Positions 56,088 to 63,914 of a stretch of DNA of 64,000 nucleotides are shown piece after piece. The translations under genes and the position numbers were made by a program. Below the pieces are notes generated by a model, which made no database searches, was not told the DNA's origin, and was given only the letters and a program-made list of their open reading frames with translations. Positions within the stretch are counted from its first letter, which is position 1, and every line of letters begins with the position of its first letter. The DNA is from an uncultured Cohaesibacter sp. (GTDB taxonomy: Bacteria; Pseudomonadota; Alphaproteobacteria; Rhizobiales; Cohaesibacteraceae), in the NCBI RefSeq assembly GCF_963677725.1, contig NZ_OY782507.1:4214501-4278500 (forward strand), given 5' to 3'.

Positions 56088-56842
56088 GGTAATCTCCCGT
56101 CGTTGTAGGGAGATTTATAGAATATTCGATTTTATATACTTGAAATTTCGCCCGTTCTATTTGAGTAAAAATCTGAATTCATTTAAATAAAAGATAGTAT
56201 TCATTTAATTTTACTTTTTATATATTTTGATCTTGTTTTGAATTGAATTTGATCTTGTTTTGCTTCTCTTTTGTCGAAAATCCGATTCAGCTTTTTTTAA
56301 AATTGTATTGATCGGGAAAAGATCATGTAATTCAATTGCTTGTGCTTTGGTCATGGAGCATTTGGAAGTCAGTTGTCTGATGTTTCGCCTGCCAAAACTG
56401 CAAAACAAGGCTGGGTTTTTGGTCATGGATTTGGGAGGAGGAAACTGGCGTTGCAATTTTGAACAGCAAAATCTGATCGCAATCCGCCCCGATTTGAGGC
56501 GCGATACAAAGAAAAAAATTTGAAATTTTTTTGAAAAAAAATGTGTACCGCTGCATTCGGCGGTTGGTAGCCCTGAGGAGAATAGGTGCTTGAAAATGGG
56601 CCTTGCTGCAAACAGTCAAGATATGGGGCTGTGGGGATGGCAGGCGCGAGCGTCTAGAGCGCTTTGAAGATAAAGCGGGTCACTGGTTTAGATTTAAACG
56701 CCATTTCTCAGTATGATATTGCATTCTCGTGAACGGGTGTTGCCGAGAATTGCCCTAATCCATCAGATCATGCGCGATGGATGCGGGGTGACGCTCACCG
56801 GCCGGGCGGCCGGTGCCAAGATGTTTGTAGTCTCTGGTAGGA
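56088..56842. other. AT-rich gene-poor region between BTLCP and PilZ genes
   Basis: 755 bp without a convincing gene. From 56100 to about 56560 it is very AT-rich. TTTGATCTTGTTTTG occurs twice (56226-56240 and 56248-56262), ATTCATTTAA occurs twice near 56178 and 56200, and a perfect A/T palindrome, AAAAAAATTT-G-AAATTTTTTT, lies at 56512-56532. At 56796-56815 a GC-rich hairpin (CACCGGCC, GGGC, GGCCGGTG) sits 27 bp after the PilZ stop. The A-tracts suggest bent DNA and possibly a nucleoid-protein or MucR-type binding region. Confidence 0.5.
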
Positions 56843-57451
56843 TTAGCGCAGATTGTCGTCGATTTTTTTGCTGTCCTGAACAGCGGCGAATTCGACAGCA
56901 AGACCATCTTCGAGATGACGAACGACGCGGGCGCGGATCTTGCCGATATTCACACTTTTACCGACGGCTGGACGGACCTTGGTCTTGAGGGCAGCCCCGG
57001 ACAGGGACAGATCAAGCACACGGCAAATATGTTCTTCGCCATCCTCGGTTGTCAATTTGGTGATCGGCGTTTTTGGTGTGCGGCGCTCATGGCGGCGATC
57101 TTCTGGCAGATCCAGCATGTGCCGGTTGGCAAGCCAGGTCAATTGGGACGCCAGTTTGTCGCGCTTGCGCGAGGTGGCTTCGACGGTGATCGCAAAACCA
57201 CCTTCGATCTTGCGAACAATTTTCCCTTCAATCCGACCAATGTGATCGATATAGGCAATCACTCTTTCCCCGATCTCTCCACGAATAGGGGTAATCAGAG
57301 CCACGCCACCGGGTGACATATTGATCACCTGACAGGGATATTCCGTCTTATTCTCCAGCATGAAGCGACCAAGCAGGTTCACCTTAACACGCTGATGACG
57401 GCGGCGCTCGATCACTCGAGGCAATGCGGATTTTTGGAGAATGGCCGACAT
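56843..57451 (-). CDS. Protein with two PilZ domains
   Basis: A 202-aa protein. The first PilZ domain has the c-di-GMP motif RRRHQRVKV at about residues 16-24 and NMSPGGVALIT at 44-54. The second starts around 117 (EDRRHERRTPKTPI) and contains DLSLSGAALKT, with a degenerate RxxxR region. PilZ proteins are c-di-GMP receptors that affect motility, adhesion or polysaccharide. The gene stands alone, downstream of a PAS-domain gene on the same strand with a terminator between. Confidence 0.9.
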   Translation of the reverse strand: MSAILQKSALPRVIERRRHQRVKVNLLGRFMLENKTEYPCQVINMSPGGVALITPIRGEIGERVIAYIDHIGRIEGKIVRKIEGGFAITVEATSRKRDKLASQLTWLANRHMLDLPEDRRHERRTPKTPITKLTTEDGEEHICRVLDLSLSGAALKTKVRPAVGKSVNIGKIRARVVRHLEDGLAVEFAAVQDSKKIDDNLR

Positions 57452-57580
57452 GAAGGCTGCTTTCTCGCCATAAACTAAACAAGATGGACGTTCTGGCCCT
57501 ATCCTAGTCCGCTTATAGTTAACAAAGCCCTAGTCTTGACGTCCTGATTGGTGCAGCGTTGCAATTTGTACAAGCAATTA

Positions 57581-57616
57581 AAAAAAGGACCAACAATCCG
57601 TGTGTTGGCCCTTTTT
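57581..57616 (-). terminator. Terminator between PAS and PilZ genes
   Basis: AAAAAGGACCAACA, 7-nt loop, TGTTGGCCCTTTTT with one mismatch; T-runs at both ends, so it serves the minus-strand PAS gene. Confidence 0.83.
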
Positions 57617-57660
57617 AAAGGTTGTTATTGCCTGTTGGTAACGGCGATATTTCGCCCTTG

Positions 57661-58347
57661 TTACTCTGTGCGCCCGCCTTCAATCACCCGCAAATGTCCA
57701 AATTGTTGGCCGGGCTGGCTTGTTGGCCGAGGGACTGGCCGGGCGATCGGTTGTTTGAACGACGGGGTCGGGAATGCAGCGGTCGAAGGTGCCAGACCTG
57801 TCCGACCTTTTGACCCATGGTCTTTTGAGGGCTGACGCATGAAGGAGGGGCGTTCATCAGGCCAAATCAACCGCATTGAAGAAATGCTGAGCTCTGCCAG
57901 TGGCCAGATCCCGATCCAGTATGGCATTTCAACCGGGCTGGCTGCGCCCAAAATGCGGCTCTTTGGTTGGCCAAAATGGCGCAGCGGCAGCAGGACCGTT
58001 TCAAAGTCGAGGGTCTGGCCGCGCTCGGTTGTGCCCTGGAAGCCAATCACAGCGGCCGCTTCATCTTCAGCCACAGCGGTCAACAGCAATTTGATGCTGG
58101 ACATATCTTCCTGGCTCCAGATGTCGAGAAAACTCCGCCCCTTGAGTTCTCTACAGAAGGAGCCGCATAGACGCGTTCCGGCCAGACGGAAGGTCAGCTG
58201 GTCTTCATTCTCATATTCCAGAATGAAGGTGTCACCGAGAATCTGATGGATTTCGGCCGGGTCAATGTCGCTGCGCTCCGGTGCGGGTCGACCGCCTCGC
58301 AGGCTGTCCCAATAGGTGAAAAGATCTCGCGTTACCTGATGTTTCAT
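57661..58347 (-). CDS. PAS-domain protein of the PAS_5 family
   Basis: A 228-aa protein beginning MKHQVTRDLFTYWDSLRGGR, with PAPERSDIDPAEIHQILGDT and FRLAGTRLCGSFCRELKGRS, the pattern of the alphaproteobacterial PAS_5 (PF07310) family. The last about 60 residues are proline-rich and disordered (PIARPVPRPTSQPGQQ). No output domain is fused, so it may act through a partner. In Caulobacter relatives of this family are linked to cell-cycle regulation (MopJ), which is only an analogy here. Confidence 0.85.
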   Translation of the reverse strand: MKHQVTRDLFTYWDSLRGGRPAPERSDIDPAEIHQILGDTFILEYENEDQLTFRLAGTRLCGSFCRELKGRSFLDIWSQEDMSSIKLLLTAVAEDEAAAVIGFQGTTERGQTLDFETVLLPLRHFGQPKSRILGAASPVEMPYWIGIWPLAELSISSMRLIWPDERPSFMRQPSKDHGSKGRTGLAPSTAAFPTPSFKQPIARPVPRPTSQPGQQFGHLRVIEGGRTE

Positions 58348-58876
58348 CTTTTTTCTCTTTTTGGGGCGGGTCGTGATCAGGGTTGTGTCAAGCTGATACA
58401 GACTCTGCTTGGTTGTTCGTCATTGGTGTTTACTAAGCAGAGGGCGTGCCAAACGGGCAGGTTCCTGCGCGATTCATAGGGGCATGGACCAAGATTTGGC
58501 TAAGAATTAAGGTTAATAAAAGCTTGCGGTTGCGTGGGGATGGCGTGGAGTGTAAACACAGTCTTAACAGCTTCCACGATGCTGAGAACGGACTCCTGAT
58601 TGTCCTTGGCATCGCGGCTCTTCAAACTTTCCTGACGGAGTTCAGGAGGCGTCAAGCCATCCGGATTGGTCCAAAGAGGCCGGCGGGTGGCTTTCTTTTT
58701 GCCTTTGCCTTGCTGTTAACGCTTTTCTGACTAAGGTATGGCCGAACCTTATGAACATGACGGATTGGCTATGCTTCTGCTTGAAGAGCAGGAAGACCGG
58801 CTCCAAATGCTATAGATTATGATGTGAGTTATGGCCCGGTTTCACTGGTCCGGGCACTGCAAGACAAGGAACGACC
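58348..58876. other. Intergenic region between PAS and rhomboid genes
   Basis: 529 bp without a recognisable gene; a 94-codon plus-strand frame at 58446-58730 has no supporting Shine-Dalgarno or familiar motif. It must hold divergent promoters. TTAAGGTTAATAA at about 58508 and a GATTC (GANTC, CcrM-type) site near 58473 are present. A short hairpin GCCCGG...CCGGGC at 58834-58854 lies just before the rhomboid ribosome-binding site. Confidence 0.4.
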
Positions 58877-59677
58877 ATGGCACTCAATCCCAGAGGCAAT
58901 TGGCATATGCCAAATGGCATGCCACCGCCACGCGAACCGATGATCAATCTTCCGATGCCCATCATGGTGTTGGGTGGGATCATGATCGCGTTGCAAGGCT
59001 TGCAGGAATTTGTATTGTCACCAGTGCAGCGCCAGGAATTGCTGCTTGGTTTCTCTTTCTTGCCGATCCGTTATAGCGCCGCAGGGCAGGCCTTCGATTT
59101 TCCCGGCGGGTTTCTGGGGGATGTGTGGACCTTTGTCACCTATGCTTTCCTGCATGGCGGCTGGATGCATCTGATCCTCAATCTGGTATGGATGGCGGCC
59201 TTTGCCACGGTGGTGTTGCGGCGCATCGGGACAATCAATTTTGCGCTCTTTTTCATTATTACGGCGGCATCTGGTGCCTTGGTGCATCTGGTGTTGCATC
59301 TGGGCAGTTCATCGCCGCTGGTCGGTGTTTCTGCGGTTTTGTCGGGGGCGATGGCAGCTTCGGCCCGGTTTGCTTTCAATCGCGGGTATGGTGGCTTTGC
59401 GGCTTTGCAGTCCCGACATACCTCGCCATGTCTGACCCTGCATCAGTTGCGCCATAATGAGCAGGCGATGATGTTTCTTGGTATCTGGCTGGTGCTCAAT
59501 CTGCTCTTTGGTTTGATGGGCGGCGGCGGAACGATTGCTTGGGAGGCCCATCTGGGGGGCTTTTTCTCCGGCCTGCTGGTCTTTCCTTATCTTGATCCTT
59601 ATTCGCGGCCGCCCAGACCGCCCAAAAAGGATCCGCCGAAGAAGAAACGGCCAGATCATCTCAAGATGATCAAGTAG
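58877..59677 (+). CDS. Rhomboid-family intramembrane serine protease
   Basis: A 266-aa membrane protein with about six hydrophobic segments. The catalytic Ser152 is in LVGVSAVLSGAM and the His225 partner is in WEAHLGGFFSGLL. The L1/TM2 motif HGGWMHLILNLVWM (93-106) is typical. The C-terminal tail is proline/lysine-rich (RPPRPPKKDPPKKKRPDH) and cytoplasmic. The sequence around Ser is GVSAV rather than the usual GxSGx, a common variant in alphaproteobacteria. Substrate unknown. ATG 58877 has AAGGA six bases upstream. Confidence 0.92.
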   Translation: MALNPRGNWHMPNGMPPPREPMINLPMPIMVLGGIMIALQGLQEFVLSPVQRQELLLGFSFLPIRYSAAGQAFDFPGGFLGDVWTFVTYAFLHGGWMHLILNLVWMAAFATVVLRRIGTINFALFFIITAASGALVHLVLHLGSSSPLVGVSAVLSGAMAASARFAFNRGYGGFAALQSRHTSPCLTLHQLRHNEQAMMFLGIWLVLNLLFGLMGGGGTIAWEAHLGGFFSGLLVFPYLDPYSRPPRPPKKDPPKKKRPDHLKMIK

Positions 59678-59887
59678 AGTTTCAGATTTTCAAATGAGAC
59701 AAGACAGGCGAGGGCTGCTTTCAGTCCTCGCTTTTCTTTTGTTCACGCGCTTGTAATAGCTGAATCGCGTCCAGACACTTGCCTTCTGGATCATTTCATC
59801 GCAGACTTTCAGAAAAGCCAACTTAGATACCGCATAGAAGTGAAAAGCTCGTAGCGGGACACATGACAAATCATGAGGGGAAAGAGC

Positions 59888-60316
59888 ATGACCATTTCAC
59901 AAATTCTGAACCAGAAAGGGCGCGATATTTTCACCAAGTTGCCCTCATGTCCCTTATCCGACGTCGTCAAGCTGTTGCGTGATGAGAAGATCGGTGTTGT
60001 TCTGATCGTGGAGGGGGGAATACTGAAGGGCATTCTGTCCGAGCGCGACATCGTGCGGGCTCTTGGTGAATATGGGGCCAGCATTCTGTCCGATCCGGCA
60101 AGTGCGCATATGACCGCAAAGGTCATGACTTGCGGTGAGGGAGACACGATTGCAACCGTCATGTCTCATATGACAACGGGACGTTTCCGCCACATGCCAG
60201 TGATAGACGAGGACAAGATTGTTGGTCTTGTCTCCATCGGCGATGTGGTCAAGCAACGCATTCTCGAAGCAGAAAGGGAAGCGGAGGATATGCGCGCCTA
60301 TATTGCCAGCGCCTGA
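59888..60316 (+). CDS. CBS-domain-pair protein
   Basis: A 142-aa protein made of two CBS repeats: ILNQKGRDIFTKLPSCPLSD and ERDIVRALGEYGASILS in the first, KVMTCGEGDTIATVMSHMTT and PVIDEDKIVGLVSIGDVVK in the second, followed by a short helix. Such pairs bind adenosyl nucleotides or NAD and act as energy sensors. No fused enzyme domain. ATG 59888 has GGGGAAAGAGC upstream; the frame is open to 59873. Confidence 0.92.
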   Translation: MTISQILNQKGRDIFTKLPSCPLSDVVKLLRDEKIGVVLIVEGGILKGILSERDIVRALGEYGASILSDPASAHMTAKVMTCGEGDTIATVMSHMTTGRFRHMPVIDEDKIVGLVSIGDVVKQRILEAEREAEDMRAYIASA

Positions 60317-60343
60317 CATTTGCTTCTCATTTGTCTCAAACGC

Positions 60344-60371
60344 AAAAAGGCAGGGTTTCCTGCCTTTTTTT
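60344..60371. terminator. Bidirectional terminator between CBS and patatin genes
   Basis: AAAAAGGCAGG, GTTT loop, CCTGCCTTTTTTT; a perfect stem between convergent genes. Confidence 0.93.
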
Positions 60372-60400
60372 GTTGCCTGATTGAGCTGACAAGGTGCTGG

Positions 60401-61399
60401 TTAGGCCTTCAGATCGTCTGACAAGTCAGAGAGTTCGCGAATGGCGCGCAGGGTCGCATCATAGCCAGCCTGAATGGATTCGTCAGCACGATGGAAATCA
60501 AACATGCCGATTTCGTGCAGTCGCGGATTGATCGTCAGATCAGGTGGATCGCCTGCCAGACGGGAACGGCTGATGCGGTCCTGAATGATGGTATAGGCGT
60601 CAAACATGATCGAGGAAATGCTCTGGCTGTCTGAATCCCGACCGTAGAGCATGTTGCGGAAGCTGACAAACGGACCGCCGACCGCAACGGACGGGTCATT
60701 GTCCGGATGGGGCTGGATGCGATCATCATTTTCATGGGCGTTGGGAATGACAGTGCCGCGCCCGAAGCTGTCGGAACTGAGATTGACGGCAATGACCACA
60801 CGGGCGCCCATGGCACGGGTGAGGGATACCGGCACCGGATTGACCAGGGCGCCATCGACCAGATGGCGACCATTGACATTGACCGGATTGAAGATGCCGG
60901 GCAGGGCGTAGGAAGCCTGCATGGCGGTGACCAGATGGCCCTTGCGCAGCCAGATTTCGTGGCCAGTGGACAATTCAGTTGCAACTGCCATGAAGGGGCG
61001 ATCGAGATCCTCGATCTGGATGTCTTCAAGATAACGGCGGAGCAGTTTGGTCAGGCGCGCGCCGCTGATCAGGCTCTTGCCTGAAAAGGAAACGTCAAGC
61101 AAGCCGAGCAGGCGGCGCTTGGTCAGACTGCGGGCAAAGTCTTCCAGACGATCCAACTCGCCAGCCAGATAACAGCCGCCGACGACCGCGCCAATCGACG
61201 TGCCCGCGATAATGTCTGGCCGGATGCCAAATTCGTCCAGTGCGCGCAGGACACCGATATGCGACCAGCCTTTGGCTGCACCGCCACCCAGCGCCAAGCC
61301 AAGGGGGGCAGGGAAATGCATGGGGGGCGTCGGGTCGACGTCCTTTTCCTGAAGTTCTGAGCCATTGCGGCCGAATATGTCCAGCACCTGTGCCAGCAT
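60401..61399 (-). CDS. Patatin-like phospholipase family protein
   Basis: A 332-aa protein of the RssA/NTE-like patatin type. The oxyanion-hole motif GGGAAKGWSHIG is at 38-49, the nucleophile Ser68 is in GTSIGAVVGG, and the dyad Asp is in HLVDGALVNPVPV at about 184. The C-terminal part (FVSFRNMLYGRDSDSQSISS) is shared with bacterial RssA-like proteins. No signal peptide, so probably cytoplasmic or peripheral. Natural lipid substrate unknown. Confidence 0.92.
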   Translation of the reverse strand: MLAQVLDIFGRNGSELQEKDVDPTPPMHFPAPLGLALGGGAAKGWSHIGVLRALDEFGIRPDIIAGTSIGAVVGGCYLAGELDRLEDFARSLTKRRLLGLLDVSFSGKSLISGARLTKLLRRYLEDIQIEDLDRPFMAVATELSTGHEIWLRKGHLVTAMQASYALPGIFNPVNVNGRHLVDGALVNPVPVSLTRAMGARVVIAVNLSSDSFGRGTVIPNAHENDDRIQPHPDNDPSVAVGGPFVSFRNMLYGRDSDSQSISSIMFDAYTIIQDRISRSRLAGDPPDLTINPRLHEIGMFDFHRADESIQAGYDATLRAIRELSDLSDDLKA

Positions 61400-61527
61400 G
61401 GGCGGTATCCTCCGTCCATATAGTTTAGGAGGCAGGGGTTCAAAAAACCACTAACAATTAGGCGGTTTATCGGTAAGTCGCGGTGATTTGGGTGTGATCG
61501 TCGCGCGGAAAGCTGGACGTCCTTGCG

Positions 61528-61977
61528 TCACTTATAGACTTTTTCAGGGTCAAAAAGGGGTTTGTCTTCCTTAAAAGAGAGGCTTGGCTCGCCCTTTTCA
61601 AAGGATGCAGCGCGATAAAAACAGGATTTATAACCCTGATGGCAATTGGCCGTAGCCCCACGGGTGCGGACCTTGATCCAGATTGCATCCTGATCGCAAT
61701 CGGTGCGCAGCTCGATCACATCCTGAATGTTGCCGCTGGTCGCTCCCTTGTGCCAAAGCTCCTGCCGCGACCGGCTCCAATAATGGGCCTCGGCGGTTTT
61801 AAGAGTGAGTTGCAGGCTTTGGGCATTCATATAGGCAAACATCACCACATCACCGCTGTCGGCATCGGTGACGATGCAGGCAATCAGGCCATCTTTGTCA
61901 AATTTTGGCAGGAAGTCATGGCCCAGTTCGATCTGTTGCTTGTCTTTGCCTTGTTGGGAGGAAAATGGCTGGCACAT
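61528..61977 (-). CDS. hisI: Phosphoribosyl-AMP cyclohydrolase
   Basis: A 149-aa zinc/magnesium enzyme of histidine synthesis. Metal ligands: the Asp/Cys block LRTDCDQDAIWIKV and the cysteine pair in TANCHQGYKSCFYR. Earlier, VMFAYMNAQSLQLTLKTAEA and AHYWSRSRQELWHKG are characteristic. It lacks the HisE domain, as is usual in alphaproteobacteria. ATG 61977 (MCQPFSSQQG) has AGGA upstream; the frame is open to 62070. It lies 147 bp downstream of folE on the same strand. Confidence 0.96.
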   Translation of the reverse strand: MCQPFSSQQGKDKQQIELGHDFLPKFDKDGLIACIVTDADSGDVVMFAYMNAQSLQLTLKTAEAHYWSRSRQELWHKGATSGNIQDVIELRTDCDQDAIWIKVRTRGATANCHQGYKSCFYRAASFEKGEPSLSFKEDKPLFDPEKVYK

Positions 61978-62124
61978 GGGAGGCTTCCTAATGTTGTTGC
62001 GGTCTTGTCTTGCTTTGCTTTTGGAACGTGTGGGCAAGGTCGGGACTGAGTTTGGGCAAAGCTTGGACAAAAGAAAAGGGGCGATGGGGCCCCTTTGTCC
62101 TATATCTGCGCTTTGGGCCGGATC

Positions 62125-62826
62125 CTAGCGATCAGTCACCAGTTTCATGAAGCGGTTCTGCTTTGCGATATCTTCATCGAACACGCCGGTAAAGCGGGTG
62201 GTGACCGTCGAGACGCCCTTTTTCTGGACGCCACGCATCGACATGCACATATGTTCTGCTTCAATCATCAGAGCGATGCCAAGCGGGTTGAGTGTGGTCT
62301 GGATGGTGTCGAAGATCTGAGCGGTCAGATTTTCCTGCGTCTGCAAACGACGGGCATAGCCGTCAATCACGCGGGCCAGTTTGGACAGGCCAACAACGCC
62401 ATTGCGTGGATAATAAGCGATATGCGCCTTGCCAACAAAGGGAACCATGTGATGCTCGCAGGCGGAGTAGAATTCTACGTCGCGCAGCAAAACCATGTCC
62501 TGATAGCCATTGACCTCTTCAAAGACACGCGATAGCGGGGCGGCTGGGTCCAGACGATAGCCGCTATACAGATCCTCATAGGCCTTGACCACGCGGGCCG
62601 GGGTGTCAATCAGTCCTTCACGCTCGGGATTGTCGCCAATCCAGCGGATCAGGGTACGGACAGCTGCTTCTGCTTCTTCCCTGCTGGGGCGTTCGCACAA
62701 GGCCCAATCTTCTCTGCGCTCAGCACCGGGGAAGGTATGCAGATTTTCCTGGTTTATATTCTTTTTCAAGATCGTTCCGTGCCCCGAATTCGAGATCTGC
62801 TCTTTGTCCTTGGTATCGACAATCAT
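62125..62826 (-). CDS. folE: GTP cyclohydrolase I
   Basis: About 233 aa; makes dihydroneopterin triphosphate from GTP, entering folate synthesis. Zinc ligands: Cys in [12 protein letters not shown] (with the His) and the second Cys in [11 protein letters not shown]. The C-terminal core includes [20 protein letters not shown] and [11 protein letters not shown]. The start is either ATG 62826 or ATG 62832, two codons earlier; the Shine-Dalgarno is weak for both. A Zur-like palindrome lies about 150 bp upstream in the divergent promoter region. Confidence 0.97.
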   Translation of the reverse strand: MIVDTKDKEQISNSGHGTILKKNINQENLHTFPGAERREDWALCERPSREEAEAAVRTLIRWIGDNPEREGLIDTPARVVKAYEDLYSGYRLDPAAPLSRVFEEVNGYQDMVLLRDVEFYSACEHHMVPFVGKAHIAYYPRNGVVGLSKLARVIDGYARRLQTQENLTAQIFDTIQTTLNPLGIALMIEAEHMCMSMRGVQKKGVSTVTTRFTGVFDEDIAKQNRFMKLVTDR

Positions 62827-62976
62827 ATCCATATCAGATCCGCATGCCTCTTCTGTCCGGGCATGATGTTTGTCTACCTGCTATCATACCACATCAATAT
62901 CCCTTAAAGTGTCTGAAATAGCTGCGCCATCATGCACTTTTTTCCACTTTTGTCAGCAGCAATTTAGTGATGCGCA

Positions 62977-63000
62977 CATGATATGTTATAACATAACATG
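62977..63000. promoter_or_regulatory. Zur-like palindromic operator
   Basis: A 24-bp palindrome centred on ATGTTATAACAT (62983-62994) with 11 of 12 base pairs symmetric. Flanked by G at 62980 and C at 62997, it fits the known proteobacterial Zur pattern G-N2-ATGTTATAACAT-N2-C. It lies between the divergent folE and IscU-like genes, 151 and 122 bp from their starts. Confidence 0.65.
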
Positions 63001-63121
63001 CATTTGGCTGCCACTATGAACAAAGTTGCGTGACTTTCTTGTCTCGCTTCCCATATAGGCGTTATAGGAAGGAAGACCAGTTCTGGATCCATTGACCACT
63101 GAAAAAACGTGAAAATTTGCT

Positions 63122-63562
63122 ATGCTTGATGCGATTTACAATAAGAAAATCCTAGAATTTGCCGGGAATATTCCGCGACTGGAGCGGTTGAAGGCACCGC
63201 AGGCTTCCGCCAAGGCGCATAGCAAGCTGTGCGGCTCGACTGTAGAAGTCGATCTGGTGATGGACGAGGGCAGAATCGTTGACTATGGCCAGACGGTAAA
63301 TGCCTGCGCGCTGGGACAGGCGGCTGCCTCTGTGGTCGGGCGACAGATTATCGGGTCGGATGGCGATGAAATGCGTGCGCTGCGCCGGACCATGCAGGCA
63401 ATGCTGAAGGAAAAGGGCTCGCCGCCGGATGGCAAGTGGGACGATATGAAATATCTCGAACCCGTGCGTGATTATCCTGCCCGCCATGCGTCCATGTTGT
63501 TGGTGTTTGATGCGGTGGAAGAGGCAATCAACAAGATCGAAGCCGCAGGTGAGGCATCTTGA
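63122..63562 (+). CDS. IscU/NifU-like iron-sulphur scaffold protein, variant lacking the third cysteine
   Basis: A 146-aa IscU-fold protein. Two of the three cluster cysteines are present: Cys37 in SKLCGSTVEV and Cys62 in VNACALGQAAAS. At the third site the sequence is ARHASMLL: His122 matches the conserved His but the following Cys is Ala123, and the Asp of CGD is Ser. Similar variants exist in alphaproteobacteria and are annotated as scaffold proteins, but ability to build clusters is doubtful. It lies upstream of yidD (43 bp) and downstream of a Zur-like operator. Confidence 0.85.
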   Translation: MLDAIYNKKILEFAGNIPRLERLKAPQASAKAHSKLCGSTVEVDLVMDEGRIVDYGQTVNACALGQAAASVVGRQIIGSDGDEMRALRRTMQAMLKEKGSPPDGKWDDMKYLEPVRDYPARHASMLLVFDAVEEAINKIEAAGEAS

Positions 63563-63605
63563 CCCACCAGTGTGTGGTTGGCCTGTGTCTGGTTGGGCGG
63601 GCATC

Positions 63606-63914
63606 ATGAAATATCTCGCCATCGGGCTGATCAAGCTTTACCAGATTTTTCTCTCGCCCTTCATGGGACGGCACTGCCGCTATGGGCCGACTTGCAGTCA
63701 CTATACAGAAGAGGCAATCAGCAGGTTTGGCTTGTGGGCCGGCGGTTGGATGGGGCTGGCACGGATCATGCGATGTCATCCCTGGGGACATAGCGGCTTT
63801 GATCCGGTGCCTGAGCTGTTGCCTGACGGCGCATGCTGGTATAAACCTTGGCGTTACGGCCTTTGGGGTGGGGATCATATCGACCCGGCGACCAAGCTGG
63901 GTGGCTCTGATTGA
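63606..63914 (+). CDS. yidD: YidD family membrane protein insertion efficiency factor
   Basis: A 102-aa protein: KYLAIGLIKLYQIFLSPFMG, HCRYGPTCSHYTEEAISRFG and IMRCHPWGHSGFDPVPE, the YidD signature with the three conserved cysteines. YidD helps YidC insert inner-membrane proteins. The frame is open to 63468, overlapping the IscU-like gene, but ATG 63606 gives the family start; the Shine-Dalgarno (GGGCGGGC) is weak. It follows the IscU-like gene rather than rnpA, which is its usual neighbour. Confidence 0.95.
   Translation: MKYLAIGLIKLYQIFLSPFMGRHCRYGPTCSHYTEEAISRFGLWAGGWMGLARIMRCHPWGHSGFDPVPELLPDGACWYKPWRYGLWGGDHIDPATKLGGSD

Noticed and set aside
58500-58520. CtrA-like TTAA pairs near 58508
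   Set aside because: The spacing between TTAA half-sites is 2 bp, not the 7 bp of the CtrA consensus.
58446-58730. 94-codon plus-strand frame upstream of the rhomboid gene
   Set aside because: No Shine-Dalgarno; translation does not resemble a known protein; the strong ribosome-binding site belongs to 58877.
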